This document shows positions 1 through 7,180 of a DNA stretch of 28,851 nucleotides, piece after piece; position 1 is the first letter of the stretch, and every line of letters starts with the position of its first letter. The stretch is from a bacterium UBA2214 (GTDB taxonomy: Bacteria; Zhuqueibacterota; Zhuqueibacteria; Residuimicrobiales; Residuimicrobiaceae), in assembly GCA_002327255.1 (NCBI GenBank), contig DCUM01000245.1, forward strand, positions 1 to 28,851. The letters run 5' to 3'. Both the position numbers and the translations under genes were made by a program. The notes beneath the pieces were generated by a model. The model saw only the letters and a list, made by a program, of their open reading frames with translations, was not told the DNA's origin and searched no databases.

Positions 1-667
1 CCCGGGTGATGTGCACGATGGGCACGCCCGCCCCGGTGGAGCCCTGCTCCGCATTCATTTTCATCAGAACATCTTCCGGGTCGGTTTTTTCGCCCGAGAC
101 GAAGAGAATGCCGCCGGCGCCGAGGTCCCTGGCGGTTTGCACTTTTTTGCGCAGACTGCGATAGGGTCCATAGGGATCGCTGCCGGTCGCGCTTTCGGGA
201 CCATCGCGCAGGATCATCACCCATTTCCCCGCCACCTCCACGCCTGCGTAATCGTGCCACGCCAGTGAATCGGCGGCAAAATCGAAGCCGAATCCGCAAA
301 AGACCACCCCCGCCGTCAAGGCAGCATTTTCGGAAAAACCCAGGGGCATGAAATCGGCCCCGAGCGTAAACGCCGCGGTGCCGCTGGCCAGCCGATTCCC
401 GGGACCGGGGAGCAGGCCGGTGAGCACTTCAAAGCTCTGGAAACCGTCGTCGCCCAGCAGGGTCAGGCCACAGGCGGCAAATTCTTTTTTGATGTATTCC
501 GCCGCGCTGTCGGCGTGCGCCGTGCCGGCGCGGCGGCCCTGCAGGGCGTCGCCGGCGAGGTAGTCGATATGGTGGTAAAGTTCCGCAGCCGTTATCTCCG
601 GATCGGCGCTCTGTCCGGAAAGCAGCACCGGGATCAACAGACTCCACAGGAGCAATTGTTTTTTCAT
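1..667 (-). CDS. M28-type aminopeptidase, N-terminal part (cut by window edge)
   Basis: The minus-strand frame stays open from an ATG at 667 to the window edge, giving about 222 residues with no stop. The start is preceded by a GAGGAAAG ribosome site. The product begins with a signal peptide (MKKQLLLWSLLIPVLLSG), so export is likely. Residues about 25-65 contain the pattern LAGDALQGRRAGT followed by an AAEYIKKEF helix, as in the N-terminus of M28 zinc aminopeptidases that carry a PA domain. A PA-like segment follows (VAGKWVMILRDGPES, then GAGGILFVSG). The zinc-binding catalytic domain would lie beyond base 1, so activity cannot be judged. The gene lies 101 bases downstream of the ATP-grasp operon on the same strand and could be a separate unit. 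The family call is by motif recall, not by search. Confidence 0.72.
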   Translation of the reverse strand, partial: MKKQLLLWSLLIPVLLSGQSADPEITAAELYHHIDYLAGDALQGRRAGTAHADSAAEYIKKEFAACGLTLLGDDGFQSFEVLTGLLPGPGNRLASGTAAFTLGADFMPLGFSENAALTAGVVFCGFGFDFAADSLAWHDYAGVEVAGKWVMILRDGPESATGSDPYGPYRSLRKKVQTARDLGAGGILFVSGEKTDPEDVLMKMNAEQGSTGAGVPIVHITR

Positions 668-768
668 GGATACTTTCCTCACTGTTATAAGACCATCCTG
701 ACAAAAGGTAATCACGACGCGATTAATGGACCACTCATTTATACCGGGGAATGGCGGTGGGGCGCACT

Positions 769-1716
769 TTACGGGTGCCGTTGCGAAACGCTGTGCTGGA
801 TGAGGCAATCCGCGACATGGAGGACCAGGCCATCCGGAACGCCGTTGTGGTGACGGGAGCGCATGCGCATGTCGCACATCTCATTGACGAAATCGACCAC
901 CTGGAGTGTGCCATCCCGGGCGATGGCGATCTCGGTGGAGAAAAAATCGATTCGGGTGGTTTGGGCGATGTGCATGACAGTCGTTTTCATTTTATTCAAC
1001 ATGTCTTCCGGCAGTTGTTCCGTCTGCAACGGCTGATAGAGATGGGTGAGATCATCCCACCAGCAGGGCACCACGTGATCTACAATGTAAAAGATGCGAA
1101 ACCAGGCGCGGCGGCCGAGAATGATGGCCGGTTCCACCTTTTTTTGCAGAACCAGCTTTCCGGTCGGGCTGGATTTCAGCGCATGGCTGATATGCTGAAC
1201 GCTGGTGGCATCGAGAATGACGCCCTCGCCGCCGCCCCCTTCGGAGGGTTTGATGACAAAGGGCAATCCCAGCTTTTCGGCTGCCCGAGAAAAAACAGCA
1301 TCCACGGCATCGTCCCGGGAGGCGATGATGCCATAGGGCACATCGATGCCGCTCGAGACCAATTCGAGATGCATGGTGGCTTTATCGCGGCACCACGCCA
1401 TGCGCGCCGGATCGTTGACGATACGGGAACCGCGCGTTTTCAGCGTTTGCAGAGAGGTGCACAGTTCCGCATGGACATCGGAAGCGCGGTCGATGATCAC
1501 CTGGGGAACAAATTCGGGGTCGTCACAATAATGATAAAATGTCGCCAAATCATCCGCATGGAAGAAGCGTACGGCCAGTTTATTTCTTCGCGCGGCGGCG
1601 CCGAGATAGAAAACAAAATCATCATCATATTCCCACTCCCAGAGAATCAGCAAATCGGGTCTGTGGGAATATGATGATTGCAGGGATAAAGGGTACTTTT
1701 TTTTCTTCAGGTTCAA
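769..1716 (-). CDS. Divergent ATP-grasp ligase, last gene of the KamA operon
   Basis: This 315-residue soluble protein has the layout of an ATP-grasp carboxylate-amine ligase. A variable N-terminal domain covers about residues 1-110. An ATP-binding lysine and glycine-rich loop follow at K156-G165 (VIKPSEGGGGEGV). The metal-binding acidic region lies near E262, D275 and N278 (VVDFVNEM). It does not resemble Ddl as closely as the two upstream ligases and looks nearer to RimK-like or uncharacterised ATP-grasp groups. The start is TTG at 1716, only 3 bases after the kamA stop, with no strong ribosome site, so it may be translationally coupled. A downstream start cannot be excluded. The family would couple ATP hydrolysis to acyl-phosphate formation and amide bond formation. 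The substrate is unknown; KamA next door suggests a lysine-derived amine (inference). Confidence 0.78.
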   Translation of the reverse strand: MNLKKKKYPLSLQSSYSHRPDLLILWEWEYDDDFVFYLGAAARRNKLAVRFFHADDLATFYHYCDDPEFVPQVIIDRASDVHAELCTSLQTLKTRGSRIVNDPARMAWCRDKATMHLELVSSGIDVPYGIIASRDDAVDAVFSRAAEKLGLPFVIKPSEGGGGEGVILDATSVQHISHALKSSPTGKLVLQKKVEPAIILGRRAWFRIFYIVDHVVPCWWDDLTHLYQPLQTEQLPEDMLNKMKTTVMHIAQTTRIDFFSTEIAIARDGTLQVVDFVNEMCDMRMRSRHHNGVPDGLVLHVADCLIQHSVSQRHP

Positions 1717-1719
1717 GTT

Positions 1720-2850
1720 TTAACAGATCATTTCTTCGGGTTCTGCAATGAATTCGGGCTTATAGGGCGCCTGCCGCACAGGCAGCCGGGCAGGCGCCTG
1801 GTTGTCCGGCGACTCCACCTGGGGATAAACGAACAATTCGCCGCGATAGTTCCGCAGCACCACTTTATCGTCGTCGATGGATTGTACATAAGCCGGCAGG
1901 AGCGGAATTTTTCCGCCGCCGCCGGGCGCATCGATGACAAATTGCGGTACCGCGAGACCCGAAGTCCATCCGCGGATCGCCTCGATGATCTCCAGACCCT
2001 TGCTGACTTTGGTGCGCAGGTATTCGGTGCCCTTGACATAGTCGGCCTGATAGATGTAATAGGGCCGCACGCGGACTGTCAGCAACTTTTGCATCAGGCG
2101 CTTCATCACCTCGGGATCATCATTGACGCCTTTGAGCAGCACGGTCTGGTTGCCGAGCGGAATGCCTGCATTGGCGAGCAAATTGAGAGCCCGCGCCGCT
2201 TCCCCGGTGATTTCATCCGGATGGTTGAAATGGACGTTCATATAGAGCGGATGATAGCGCTGCAGCATCTTGACGAGTTTGGGCGTGATGCGCTGCGGCA
2301 GGAAACAGGGGACTCGCGAACCGATCCGCAATATCTGGATGTGTTCAATGGCGCGCAAGGATTTGAGAACATATTCCAGCTTGTTGTCGCTGAGCATCAA
2401 AGGGTCACCGCCGGAGATGATGACATCGCGGATTTCCGTATGCTGGCGGATGTACGCCAGGCCCTCTTCGATGTAGCGGGGATTTATTTTTGACGGATCG
2501 CCCACCTTGCGCTTGCGCGTGCAGAAACGGCAGTAGGAGGCGCAGCTGTGCGAGACCAGGAAGAGCACGCGATCCGGGTAACGATGGACGATGCTGGGCA
2601 CCGGCGAATCTTCATCTTCATTCAAGGGATCGGTGATGCCGCTGTTTTCGGCCAGTTCCGCTGTATCCGGAACGATCTGACGATAAATGGGGTCCCCTTT
2701 TTCCTTGATTAGATTGGCATAGTAGGGCGTTATGCGAAATTTAAAGTTTTTCGCCACTTTTTTGACGTCTTCAATGTCGAGGTCGAAGCGTTCAGCAATC
2801 TCTTCAGGTTTGGTGAGACTGCCTTTGAGGAGATTTTGCCAATCATCCAT
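1720..2850 (-). CDS. kamA: Lysine 2,3-aminomutase, radical SAM/PLP
   Basis: The 376-residue product should interconvert L-lysine and L-beta-lysine using SAM, a [4Fe-4S] cluster and PLP. The radical SAM cysteines are C103, C107 and C110 (CASYCRFC). The PLP lysine is K314 in DAPGGGGKIP. Asp270 (YQAD) and Asp307 (VIDAPG) match the two aspartates that bind the substrate amine in clostridial lysine aminomutase. They favour lysine over glutamate as substrate, judged from memory of the family. I chose ATG 2850 over the in-frame ATG 2886 because AAAGGAG sits 11 bases upstream of 2850, exactly at the stop of the GNAT gene. The neighbours are a GNAT gene upstream and an ATP-grasp gene 3 bases downstream. 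Classical ablA/ablB osmolyte loci pair KamA with a longer acetyltransferase, so this operon is different. Confidence 0.93.
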   Translation of the reverse strand: MDDWQNLLKGSLTKPEEIAERFDLDIEDVKKVAKNFKFRITPYYANLIKEKGDPIYRQIVPDTAELAENSGITDPLNEDEDSPVPSIVHRYPDRVLFLVSHSCASYCRFCTRKRKVGDPSKINPRYIEEGLAYIRQHTEIRDVIISGGDPLMLSDNKLEYVLKSLRAIEHIQILRIGSRVPCFLPQRITPKLVKMLQRYHPLYMNVHFNHPDEITGEAARALNLLANAGIPLGNQTVLLKGVNDDPEVMKRLMQKLLTVRVRPYYIYQADYVKGTEYLRTKVSKGLEIIEAIRGWTSGLAVPQFVIDAPGGGGKIPLLPAYVQSIDDDKVVLRNYRGELFVYPQVESPDNQAPARLPVRQAPYKPEFIAEPEEMIC

Positions 2851-2866
2851 TTTAACTATGACTCCT

Positions 2867-3337
2867 TTACGAGAAATACTTGACATAGATTATGCGATCA
2901 TCATCGGGTTTGTAAAAATCTGCGATGCGCACACTTTCTTCATAGTGCTGGTTAAGGTAGAAACGGCGCGTATTCTCATAGCGCGGTTGTGATGAGGTTT
3001 CGATGATCAATAATCTTCCTTTCGCCTCCCTGATTTTGTTTTCCACCCACTGCATTAACTGCTTGCCATATCCCTTGTTCTGTGCCGCAGGGGATACGGC
3101 GATCCAATAGAGATCGAACGTGCCTTCCGTCAGCGGCGTCGGGCCATAGGTGGCGTAGCCCATGACGCGCTCCTCCTCGGTCAGCACGTCTGCGATATAA
3201 TCTTTTTGTCCGGGTTGCTGAAGATAGATGTCCAGCAGCTCGATGGCGACATCGACTTCATCCTGTGTGAACATCCTGGTCCCCTGCAGGATGTCAACGA
3301 CTTGGTTCCGGTCTGTGGTTGTCATGGGGCGTATCAT
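2867..3337 (-). CDS. GNAT-family N-acyltransferase
   Basis: This 156-residue single-domain GNAT carries the acetyl-CoA pyrophosphate-binding motif A at about residues 80-92 (VSPAAQNKGYGKQLM, with the Q-x-x-G-x-G pattern). A terminal beta strand with RFYLNQHYEE is typical of the fold. The ATG overlaps the upstream ATP-grasp stop by four bases (ATGA), and AAAGGG lies upstream. In context it probably acylates an amine made or joined by its operon partners (lysine, beta-lysine or a ligated product). It is much shorter than AblB, the beta-lysine N6-acetyltransferase, so I do not assign that role. The target cannot be read from the sequence. Confidence 0.85.
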   Translation of the reverse strand: MIRPMTTTDRNQVVDILQGTRMFTQDEVDVAIELLDIYLQQPGQKDYIADVLTEEERVMGYATYGPTPLTEGTFDLYWIAVSPAAQNKGYGKQLMQWVENKIREAKGRLLIIETSSQPRYENTRRFYLNQHYEESVRIADFYKPDDDRIIYVKYFS

Positions 3338-4350
3338 CGCGAGCCCTTTCGCGCCAGGGCATGATCGATCAGGCGTTGCCAGAAGGCGCCATACGGGATG
3401 TTCGCGGCGCGCAAGGCGCGGGCGAACCCCGCATTCAGGCTGATATCCGGATTGGGATTGACCTCAAGAATGAAAATCTCTTCATCGTCGCAGACGCGGA
3501 AATCCACCCGGGCGTAATCGCGGCCGTCGACGGCCTTGAAAGCGGCCACCGCCAGAGATTGCAGACGATCGCGCAGCGCCTCGCTGATGGGCGCCGGACA
3601 GTGCGGCACGGTAGCCCGATACAAAGCATGATCTTCGAACCACTTGGCTTCATACCCCAAAATATGCGGCACATCCGCCGGCAAATCTGAAAAGTCGATT
3701 TCCGAAACCGGCAACGCCATGGGCCCGGTTTCGGATTCAAAAACCGCCACATTGAATTCGCGTCCGGCGATGAAAGCCTCCACCAGGGCGGGCTGGTGAT
3801 AGGTCTGGAACACTTCGTTCACCTGCTTTTCCAGGGCCTGCTCGTCGTGCACGACGGAATCTCCGTAGATGCCGAGGCTGGCATCTTCTGCATTGGGCTT
3901 CACGATCATCGGAAAAGGCAGAGGCACCGGACGGCGCATCCCGGGGGCGAGATAACCGGGGGCGCAGGCAAGTCCGTGCGATTGCAGCAGCAACTTGGTC
4001 AGATACTTTTGTTGACACAGCGCCAGGGTGAAGGCCCGGTTGCCGGTGAAGGGCCACCGCATCATTTCAAAAAAGGCCGCCACATGGAATTCCTGTTGCG
4101 GGATGCCGCGATAGCTCTCACAGAGATTGACCAGCAGGGTCACGCGGGCAGCGGCGAACTGCTCTGCGAAGGCCTGAATGCCCCCGCTCATGGGCAGGGA
4201 GACAGCTTCGTAACCGGATTGTTCGAGAGCCTGGAGAACATCCTGAGCCGCCTGCTGCACGGAGGTTTCAGAAATCTGTTCTTCGCGTTTGCCGACAAGG
4301 GCTTCACAGGCATTGAAAGCGACACCGACACGGGGTTTTTGCGTTTTCAT
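3334..4350 (-). CDS. D-Ala-D-Ala ligase-like ATP-grasp enzyme (second of operon)
   Basis: The 338-residue product resembles D-alanine-D-alanine ligase in order of domains. An N-terminal lobe contains LLVNLCES and PFTGNRAFTLALCQQK. The ATP-binding lysine is near K151 (MIVKPNAEDASLGI). The second substrate loop region is VEAFIAGREFNVAVF. Metal ligands are D283, E296 and N298 (ARVDFR and ILEVNPNPDIS). The ATG at 4350 overlaps the upstream stop as TGATG; an in-frame GTG at 4353 is the alternative. The loop KPNAEDASLG and the ending NPNPD differ from canonical Ddl (KPxxxGSSVG, NxxPG). I therefore infer a different amino-acid-like substrate rather than peptidoglycan D-Ala-D-Ala. No signal peptide is present, so it should be cytoplasmic. 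Confidence 0.86.
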   Translation of the reverse strand: MKTQKPRVGVAFNACEALVGKREEQISETSVQQAAQDVLQALEQSGYEAVSLPMSGGIQAFAEQFAAARVTLLVNLCESYRGIPQQEFHVAAFFEMMRWPFTGNRAFTLALCQQKYLTKLLLQSHGLACAPGYLAPGMRRPVPLPFPMIVKPNAEDASLGIYGDSVVHDEQALEKQVNEVFQTYHQPALVEAFIAGREFNVAVFESETGPMALPVSEIDFSDLPADVPHILGYEAKWFEDHALYRATVPHCPAPISEALRDRLQSLAVAAFKAVDGRDYARVDFRVCDDEEIFILEVNPNPDISLNAGFARALRAANIPYGAFWQRLIDHALARKGSR

Positions 4351-5399
4351 CACCCTATTCCATAGCGTGCGGCGGCTTCATCGACGACGCGCTGTATCAA
4401 CTGGTTATACGAATAACCGGCGGCACGCGCCGCCTTGGGCAGACAGGAGTTGTCGTCCGGGTTGGGCAAAATGCCGGGCAGGGGATTCACTTCAATCACC
4501 TGGGGTTCCCCGAGGTCATCCAGGCGGAGGTCGATGCGCGCCCAATCGCGCAGGCGCAATACCCTGTAAACGCGCTGGATGAGTGTTTCAATTTTTAAGC
4601 GCAGATCACGGTCGATCAGGGCCGGGCATTGAAAAATTTTCAGAGGATTCTCACGTGTATCCCAAATCCATTTGGCCTCATAAGAATAGATGGGCGCTGC
4701 GCCGGCAGGCAAGCGGCTGTGATCGATTTCCACAACGGGCAATATCTCGATATGCGGCGGATTGCCCAGGGCACCGACGGTGAACTCCCGCCCGGGCAGA
4801 AAAGCTTCGACGATGACGGGTTGGTCGTAGGTTTTGCACAACTCCGTCACGCGGGCTGACAGTTCATCGCGTGTGCGCACCAGACAATTATCCTTGATGC
4901 CTTTGCTGGATCCTTCATAGAGGGGCTTGACGATGGCCGGCAAGGGCATGTTGTCAGAAATCTCCAGGGCGTTTTCCAGGGTTCTGAAGGCGGGGGTGGG
5001 AATTTGATAATAGGAAAGAATCTCTTTGGCGCGCGATTTGTCCAAACAGATACCCAGGGTCAGGGGATCGGAGCCGGTATAGGGCAGATGCAGATATTCG
5101 CACAGTGAAGGAATCTGCGATTCGCGGTTGGGGCCGAAGAGGCGTTCGGCTATATTGAATACGAGATCGGGTTTGTGTTGTTGCAGGAGGGAACAGGCAT
5201 ATTCATCAGATTCGATCGGGATGACGGCAAAACGTTCCTCAAGGGCGGTCTGGACGGCCAGTATGGTTTCGTCTGAGTCACATTCAGCCAACAAATCCGG
5301 CGGAGGCTCATCTTCATCCTCCATGATTTCTTGCCCTATCAGGCGTGAAACCATCGTTGCCATGCCGGTTTTTGAACTGTGTACGAGGGCAATTTTCAA
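4350..5399 (-). CDS. D-Ala-D-Ala ligase-like ATP-grasp enzyme (first of operon)
   Basis: This 349-residue ATP-grasp ligase is closer to Ddl than its partner. Motifs are FNIAERLFGPNRESQIPS, then LPYTGSDPLTLGICLDK, then ATP lysine K158 in IVKPLYEGSSKGI, then VEAFLPGREFTV, and finally D290, E303 and N305 in ARIDLRL and VIEVNPLPGI. A distinctive acidic, proline-containing insert (EDEDEPPPDLLAECDSDE) lies at residues 27-44. It starts with TTG at 5399, with GGGAG about 11 bases upstream, and heads a five-gene overlapping operon. The reaction would be ATP-dependent joining of two amino-acid-like molecules. The pairing with a second Ddl-like ligase, a GNAT and KamA argues for a specialised peptide or amide rather than cell-wall D-Ala-D-Ala. 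That is inference; a bona fide Ddl role is the main alternative. Confidence 0.87.
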   Translation of the reverse strand: MKIALVHSSKTGMATMVSRLIGQEIMEDEDEPPPDLLAECDSDETILAVQTALEERFAVIPIESDEYACSLLQQHKPDLVFNIAERLFGPNRESQIPSLCEYLHLPYTGSDPLTLGICLDKSRAKEILSYYQIPTPAFRTLENALEISDNMPLPAIVKPLYEGSSKGIKDNCLVRTRDELSARVTELCKTYDQPVIVEAFLPGREFTVGALGNPPHIEILPVVEIDHSRLPAGAAPIYSYEAKWIWDTRENPLKIFQCPALIDRDLRLKIETLIQRVYRVLRLRDWARIDLRLDDLGEPQVIEVNPLPGILPNPDDNSCLPKAARAAGYSYNQLIQRVVDEAAARYGIG

Positions 5400-5470
5400 A
5401 GTTTATTACACTCCCTATGATGCAACTACAACGATTTACGCGCGAAAAAGTTTCAATGTTAAAAAAAATC

Positions 5471-5498
5471 AGGTATATTTTTGGGGTTAAATATACCT
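5471..5498 (-). promoter_or_regulatory. Perfect inverted repeat at the ATP-grasp operon promoter (operator or osmC terminator)
   Basis: Ten-base arms AGGTATATTT and AAATATACCT are perfect reverse complements around an 8-base loop. The right arm contains the candidate -10 hexamer of the ATP-grasp operon. On the minus strand the repeat is followed two bases later by eight T residues (5461-5468). Two readings fit: a repressor operator over the -10 and start site, or a rather AT-rich intrinsic terminator for the upstream osmC-type gene, whose stop is 107 bases away. Confidence 0.55.
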
Positions 5499-5517
5499 TT
5501 TTATTCGTAAAAGTCAA
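5490..5517 (-). promoter_or_regulatory. Candidate sigma70-type promoter of the ATP-grasp/KamA operon
   Basis: On the minus strand, TTGACT (5517-5512) and TATATT (5495-5490) are separated by 16 bases. This is the best match to the -35/-10 consensus upstream of the TTG start at 5399. The predicted start site near 5483 would leave a leader of about 84 bases. The consensus used is that of E. coli-type sigma70, which may not hold exactly in this organism. Confidence 0.5.
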
Positions 5518-5605
5518 TGATTATTTGAATTATTTTCTGAGAGGCATCACGTTTTGGCAAAATGGTCGTGCGGCCATACTGTGATTATTTCATGATACAG
5601 GGCCT

Positions 5606-6013
5606 CTATGCGGAGGCCATGTATCCCGCCGCCGCAGAGGCTTGACTGGTGATGATATCAATTTGCGGGGGTTTTAGCAGATGTTTTTTGACAGCGCACT
5701 GATCGGCTGCGCGAATGACAGCCTCTTTGTATTTCTCCGGAAAGCCGGCCGGCAGCGTGATGTCCAGTTGAATCCTGTCTATCATATGCGTCAACGGATC
5801 AGAGTCCATGCGTTGTGTGATCTCGAGGCCGTCGGTGGAGAGGCCTCGTTGTTTGCAGAAACTCAGCACATAGATGCCGGCACAGGTTGCGATGGAGGCC
5901 AGGAAAAGGGCAAACGGCGGCGGCGCGGAACCGTCCTGGTTGGTGGGAATGGTCATGGGACCATATTGGGCATTGACGGCGAGGTTGCCCGGAAAAGTCA
6001 CTTTTATATCCAT
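5606..6013 (-). CDS. OsmC-family peroxiredoxin-like protein
   Basis: The 135-residue product matches the OsmC/YhfA fold, with two conserved cysteines. C44 lies in the SIATCAGIYVLSF helix and C106 in RAADQCAVKKHL. Family members reduce organic hydroperoxides with these thiols, and others remain uncharacterised. I set the start at ATG 6013, behind AAAGGAG with 7-base spacing, rather than the longer reading from 6052. The stop codon lies inside a hairpin at 5595-5624 with arms GGCCTC and GAGGCC, but no T-run follows. It is monocistronic, divergent from the phosphatidyltransferase gene. Cytoplasmic thiol chemistry fits a host that also carries bacillithiol genes. Confidence 0.87.
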   Translation of the reverse strand: MDIKVTFPGNLAVNAQYGPMTIPTNQDGSAPPPFALFLASIATCAGIYVLSFCKQRGLSTDGLEITQRMDSDPLTHMIDRIQLDITLPAGFPEKYKEAVIRAADQCAVKKHLLKPPQIDIITSQASAAAGYMASA

Positions 6014-6190
6014 AATACAACTCCTTTTTTTGTTACCTTTTAGATGCAGCATAGCGTCCGGAGGATTCAGCGCGTCAAGACGATTTTTTAATTGAAAAAC
6101 CTTTCGGCAATTAATTTCCTTGATGCTTGAAATTTTTTTAGTTAAATTAGGTGCAAACAGACAAAAGATGAATCAAACTCCTGGCTCACC

Positions 6191-6784
6191 ATGACAGCGA
6201 ACGCCCTGACTATCACCCGCATCGTTTTATCGCCGTTCTTTATGGTGGCCTTTATGATCGATACGTTCGCTGCGTATGTGGTTTGTTTTATCCTTTCCAT
6301 CATCATGGAGCTTTCGGACTATTTCGATGGCAAGCTGGCGCGCTGGAACAAGCAAACGTCGGATTTCGGCCGTTTGATGGATCCGTTTGCCGACAGCATT
6401 TCCCGTTTCACCATCTTTTTGTGTTTTTTAAGCGCCGGCTGGGTGCCGCTGTGGATGGTCGCCATCTTTTTCTACCGGGATGTGCTGGTTTCCCTGATCC
6501 GCGTTTTTGCCATGAAGCAGGGCGTCATCGTGGCGGCGCGCAAAAGCGGCAAAACCAAGGCCTGGGTTCAGGCCGTTTGTATCTGGCTGGTTTTTGCCGT
6601 CATCCTGCTGGAAAAGGCGGGCTTTGCGGCGGAATTCTTTGCGGTGCAGGGACGCACGTATCTGATGACCACGGGGATCATCGCCGTTTCAGCCATGATC
6701 ACCCTCTATTCCGGCATTGACTACTGGGATGCCAACAAGAGCTCGGTGCTGAAAGCGTTTCGAGCGAAAAGCAAGACACCGTGA
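6191..6784 (+). CDS. CDP-alcohol phosphatidyltransferase (PgsA-like)
   Basis: This 197-residue integral membrane enzyme transfers a phosphatidyl group from CDP-diacylglycerol to an alcohol. The full family motif D-x2-DG-x2-AR-x8-G-x3-D-x3-D is present at D43, D46, G47, A50, R51, G60, D64 and D68. Hydrophobic segments at about residues 10-40, 70-95, 120-145 and 155-175 fit a multi-pass protein. The N-terminus ANALTITRIVLSPFF resembles PgsA (glycerol-3-phosphate acceptor), but the alcohol cannot be fixed from the sequence. The ATG at 6191 lacks a clear ribosome site. The upstream 6053-6190 stretch is AT-rich and may hold the promoter for this gene and for the divergent osmC-type gene. Confidence 0.88.
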   Translation: MTANALTITRIVLSPFFMVAFMIDTFAAYVVCFILSIIMELSDYFDGKLARWNKQTSDFGRLMDPFADSISRFTIFLCFLSAGWVPLWMVAIFFYRDVLVSLIRVFAMKQGVIVAARKSGKTKAWVQAVCIWLVFAVILLEKAGFAAEFFAVQGRTYLMTTGIIAVSAMITLYSGIDYWDANKSSVLKAFRAKSKTP

Positions 6785-7180
6785 GAGAATCCCGCGGGCG
6801 TTTTTACTCGCTTCTTGTCTGTCCGTGCTGATCAAGGTGCCGCGCCCTGGATTAAACCTGTAACACCCCCATTGATTTGCGCTTTCCGTAAACAGGCCGG
6901 CGATGGTGCCGGAGCCCACTTCTTCAGGAATTTCACTTCAACTGTGCACACAGACGATTCAGTATTTTTCAGCATGATGTAACGCCCTGCTCAGCTTGGG
7001 CACTGCGGCAGGCATGGGTGCCGTGCGAACGCGCCGGGGGGCGTGCAAGCACTGTGTCAGACTTTGCCTGTGAATGGCGCGAGATATGACAGGCCCTGGA
7101 TTGGCTGGTGCTGCGCCTATCGGCAGAGCCGGCGGCTCGTTGTCTGGCAGCCTGTTCCTGCGCCAGGAGATTCCATATGA
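6785..7180. other. 396-base gap with no gene recognised
   Basis: The gap lies between the phosphatidyltransferase stop and the end of the convergent HAD gene. Short open frames on both strands have no family resemblance, no ribosome site and composition unlike the neighbours. I see no tRNA, terminator with T-run or repeat here. Confidence 0.5.

Noticed and set aside
2851..2886. Longer kamA start at 2886
   Set aside because: The AAAGGAG site inside this stretch fits the ATG at 2850. The extra 12 residues overlap the GNAT stop and are not family-like.
2867..3337. GNAT as AblB of an N-acetyl-beta-lysine locus
   Set aside because: At 156 residues it is far shorter than AblB, and the three ligase genes do not fit the simple two-gene osmolyte locus.
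5595..5624. Hairpin at the osmC-type stop as a full terminator
   Set aside because: The stem GGCCTC/GAGGCC is good, but AAATAATC rather than a T-run follows on the transcribed strand.
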